The notes below the pieces were generated by a model that worked only from the letters and a program-made list of their open reading frames with translations, did no database searches and was not told where the DNA came from. 64,000 nt of DNA. It comes from Emcibacteraceae bacterium. GTDB lineage: Bacteria; Pseudomonadota; Alphaproteobacteria; Sphingomonadales; Emcibacteraceae. A program made the translations under genes and the position numbers. The stretch spans positions 1-64,000 of the forward strand of contig JANQJN010000078.1 of assembly GCA_028281625.1 (NCBI GenBank). Direction: 5' to 3'. Each line of letters opens with the position of its first letter. Position 1 is the first letter of the stretch. Positions 62,637 through 64,000 of the stretch are shown here, one piece after another.

Positions 62637-64000
62637 ATGGATAAGTTTAAGTTCATTTTTAGAATCTCGGGTCGATTATCAGTTGGCATAGCATTTCTAA
62701 TTTCGATGATGATTATAATTTCTGGAATAGGATTGTTTTATTTGTCTGCGCTCAATCAACGTGTTGAAGAGATGTATTACGAAGATTTGGTTCCGATAGA
62801 GGATCTGGATAACATAAAGTCTGCTCTCTACAGTATTCGCGGAGATGTAGTGGAACATATTCTCGCTGATGATCCGGAAGAAAAACTAGATCATGAAAAA
62901 CTGATAAGAGAAAACGAAAAAATAATTCAGAACCTCCTTTCTTCTTTTCAATCGGACCGCTCAATGGGCGAAAAAGGTGAATTATTAATTCAATTTGATA
63001 AGCATCTTTCTCAGTACCTTGCGATCCTGGAAGAGGATGTACTTCCTCTCAGTGGTTCTGGTGATCCAGTTTCTGTCACGGAGGCGGAAAGAATAGCACT
63101 GGGTGCGGCCTTGAGCTCTTTCCATCAGGCGCAAAATTCAATGACTGATCTTATGAATTATTCCGTCACTCGTGCGGAGGAACATATTAAACATTCAGAG
63201 GCTGATTATCAGTCAGCAAAGTGGAAGCTTATCATTTTTGGTGGTTTAATGGTGTTGGTAGGATGCACTGAAGGTTTTTTGACCGCACGCAGTATTATCA
63301 ATCCAATTAAATCCATTACAGATGCTATGTATAAGCTTTCTCAAGGTGAAATGGATACACCAGTTCCTGCCCTTACGCGCAAAGATGAGGTGGGAGAAAT
63401 GGCTAAAGCGCTTGAGTTATTTAAAAATAGCCTTATCCAAATGGATAAAATGAGGGCAGAGCAAGCGGACCTGGAGAAAAAGTCAGCTGATCAACTACAA
63501 AAATCCGCCGATGAAAGAGAAGCAAATCGTTTACGGGAAGAAGAACGAGCGACAAAAGAAAAACTGGAAGCAGAGCGGCGTGCAGAGAAAATTGAACATC
63601 TTTTGGCGGGTTTTAATGCAAAAGTTACGAAAGTAATCCAATTAGTGGATGATGCAGCTAACGAGATGGAAGAAACAGCACAGTCTATGGCAGAAGTCGC
63701 GCAGTCAGCAAGTAGTAAAACTGAAACTTCGGTATCCGGTGCTGATCAGGCGACCTCAAATGTGCAGGTAATGGCTGCAGCAGCGGAGGAGCTATCCGCA
63801 TCTGTTTTTGATATAAGTCAGCGGGTCAAGGAATCTAGTATTGCGGCAACTGATGCAGTCGCGCAGTCAGAAGAAGCAAGTAAAACGATTGGAAAACTTG
63901 AGAACGCAGCTAAAAAGATTGGCGAAGTCGTAGAGCTTATTGATGACATTGCCAGCCAAACAAATTTACTTGCACTCAATGCGACGATAGAAGCCGCGAG
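62637..64000 (+). CDS. Methyl-accepting chemotaxis protein (partial at window end)
   Basis: The frame starts at ATG 62637, with AGG about 8 nt upstream; an in-frame ATG two codons earlier (62631) is too close to that site. It stays open to the right edge for about 454 codons. Helix 1 is near residues 15-40 (GIAFLISMMIIISGIGLFYL). A four-helix-bundle-type sensor region follows, then helix 2 (WKLIIFGGLMVLVGCTEGFL), HAMP (NPIKSITDAMYKLSQGEMDT), a long coiled coil and the start of the signalling domain, ending at DIASQTNLLALNATIEAA. This last block is a hallmark of MCPs. The conserved tip and methylation sites of the returning helix are beyond the window. Confidence 0.94.
   Translation, partial: MDKFKFIFRISGRLSVGIAFLISMMIIISGIGLFYLSALNQRVEEMYYEDLVPIEDLDNIKSALYSIRGDVVEHILADDPEEKLDHEKLIRENEKIIQNLLSSFQSDRSMGEKGELLIQFDKHLSQYLAILEEDVLPLSGSGDPVSVTEAERIALGAALSSFHQAQNSMTDLMNYSVTRAEEHIKHSEADYQSAKWKLIIFGGLMVLVGCTEGFLTARSIINPIKSITDAMYKLSQGEMDTPVPALTRKDEVGEMAKALELFKNSLIQMDKMRAEQADLEKKSADQLQKSADEREANRLREEERATKEKLEAERRAEKIEHLLAGFNAKVTKVIQLVDDAANEMEETAQSMAEVAQSASSKTETSVSGADQATSNVQVMAAAAEELSASVFDISQRVKESSIAATDAVAQSEEASKTIGKLENAAKKIGEVVELIDDIASQTNLLALNATIEAA

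Overview
The window looks like the chromosome of a marine-type alphaproteobacterium of moderate GC. The evidence is a Caulobacter-style pilA/cpaABCDEF (Tad/Flp pilus) locus, a DUF2336 domain (an alphaproteobacterial speciality), the gene order yqeY-dnaG-rpoD followed by a CAU tRNA, an acidic insert in the sigma factor, TonB-dependent receptors, and a soxBDAG sarcosine oxidase operon. Kordiimonadales- or Emcibacterales-like bacteria would fit, but that placement is an impression and was not tested.

The left half (about 1-21300) is mostly core genome. Positions 1-7710 hold a minus-strand Tad pilus locus: two Flp pilins, prepilin peptidase cpaA, cpaB, secretin cpaC, lipoprotein cpaD, cpaE, ATPase cpaF and the start of tadB. 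A DUF2336-PAS-histidine kinase lies just upstream. Next come an Lrp/AsnC regulator, greA, carB-carA, and the plus-strand group yqeY-dnaG-rpoD with a small PspB-like protein gene and the tRNA.

The right half (about 21500-62600) is accessory and metabolic. It contains an RND efflux operon (MFP, RND pump, and an ABC-type membrane domain without an ATPase) facing its TetR regulator across two matched palindromic operators. It then has a sparse 0.9 kb gap with a tRNA 3' fragment, a patatin gene broken by one in-frame TGA, and cardiolipin synthase. A minus-strand operon of alcohol dehydrogenase, TetR and coniferyl-aldehyde-type dehydrogenase follows, then a dicarboxylate/glutamate-type symporter, and a PAS kinase whose phospho-acceptor His is Arg. 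A DsbB-like/TetR pair lies next to an unidentified secreted protein. After that come an operon of TonB receptor, TPR-sulfotransferase and PepSY protein, the soxBDAG operon, a group of gamma-glutamyltransferase, GltS-type carrier, TonB receptor and LysR, a sensor kinase with a single-domain response regulator, a SprT-like protein lacking its protease motif, and a chemoreceptor that runs off the end.

Four copies of an intergenic repeat of about 31 bp (core CTATCGACCCAAAGCGGACA) and a separate 38-nt two-copy repeat occur only in this accessory half. No CRISPR array, intact insertion sequence, integrase or rRNA gene was seen. The most distinctive signals are three proteins with lost or altered catalytic signatures (Arg-for-His kinase, SprT-like protein without HExxH, DsbB-like protein with one Cys pair), the RND pump joined to an ATPase-less ABC membrane protein, and the receptor-sulfotransferase-PepSY operon.
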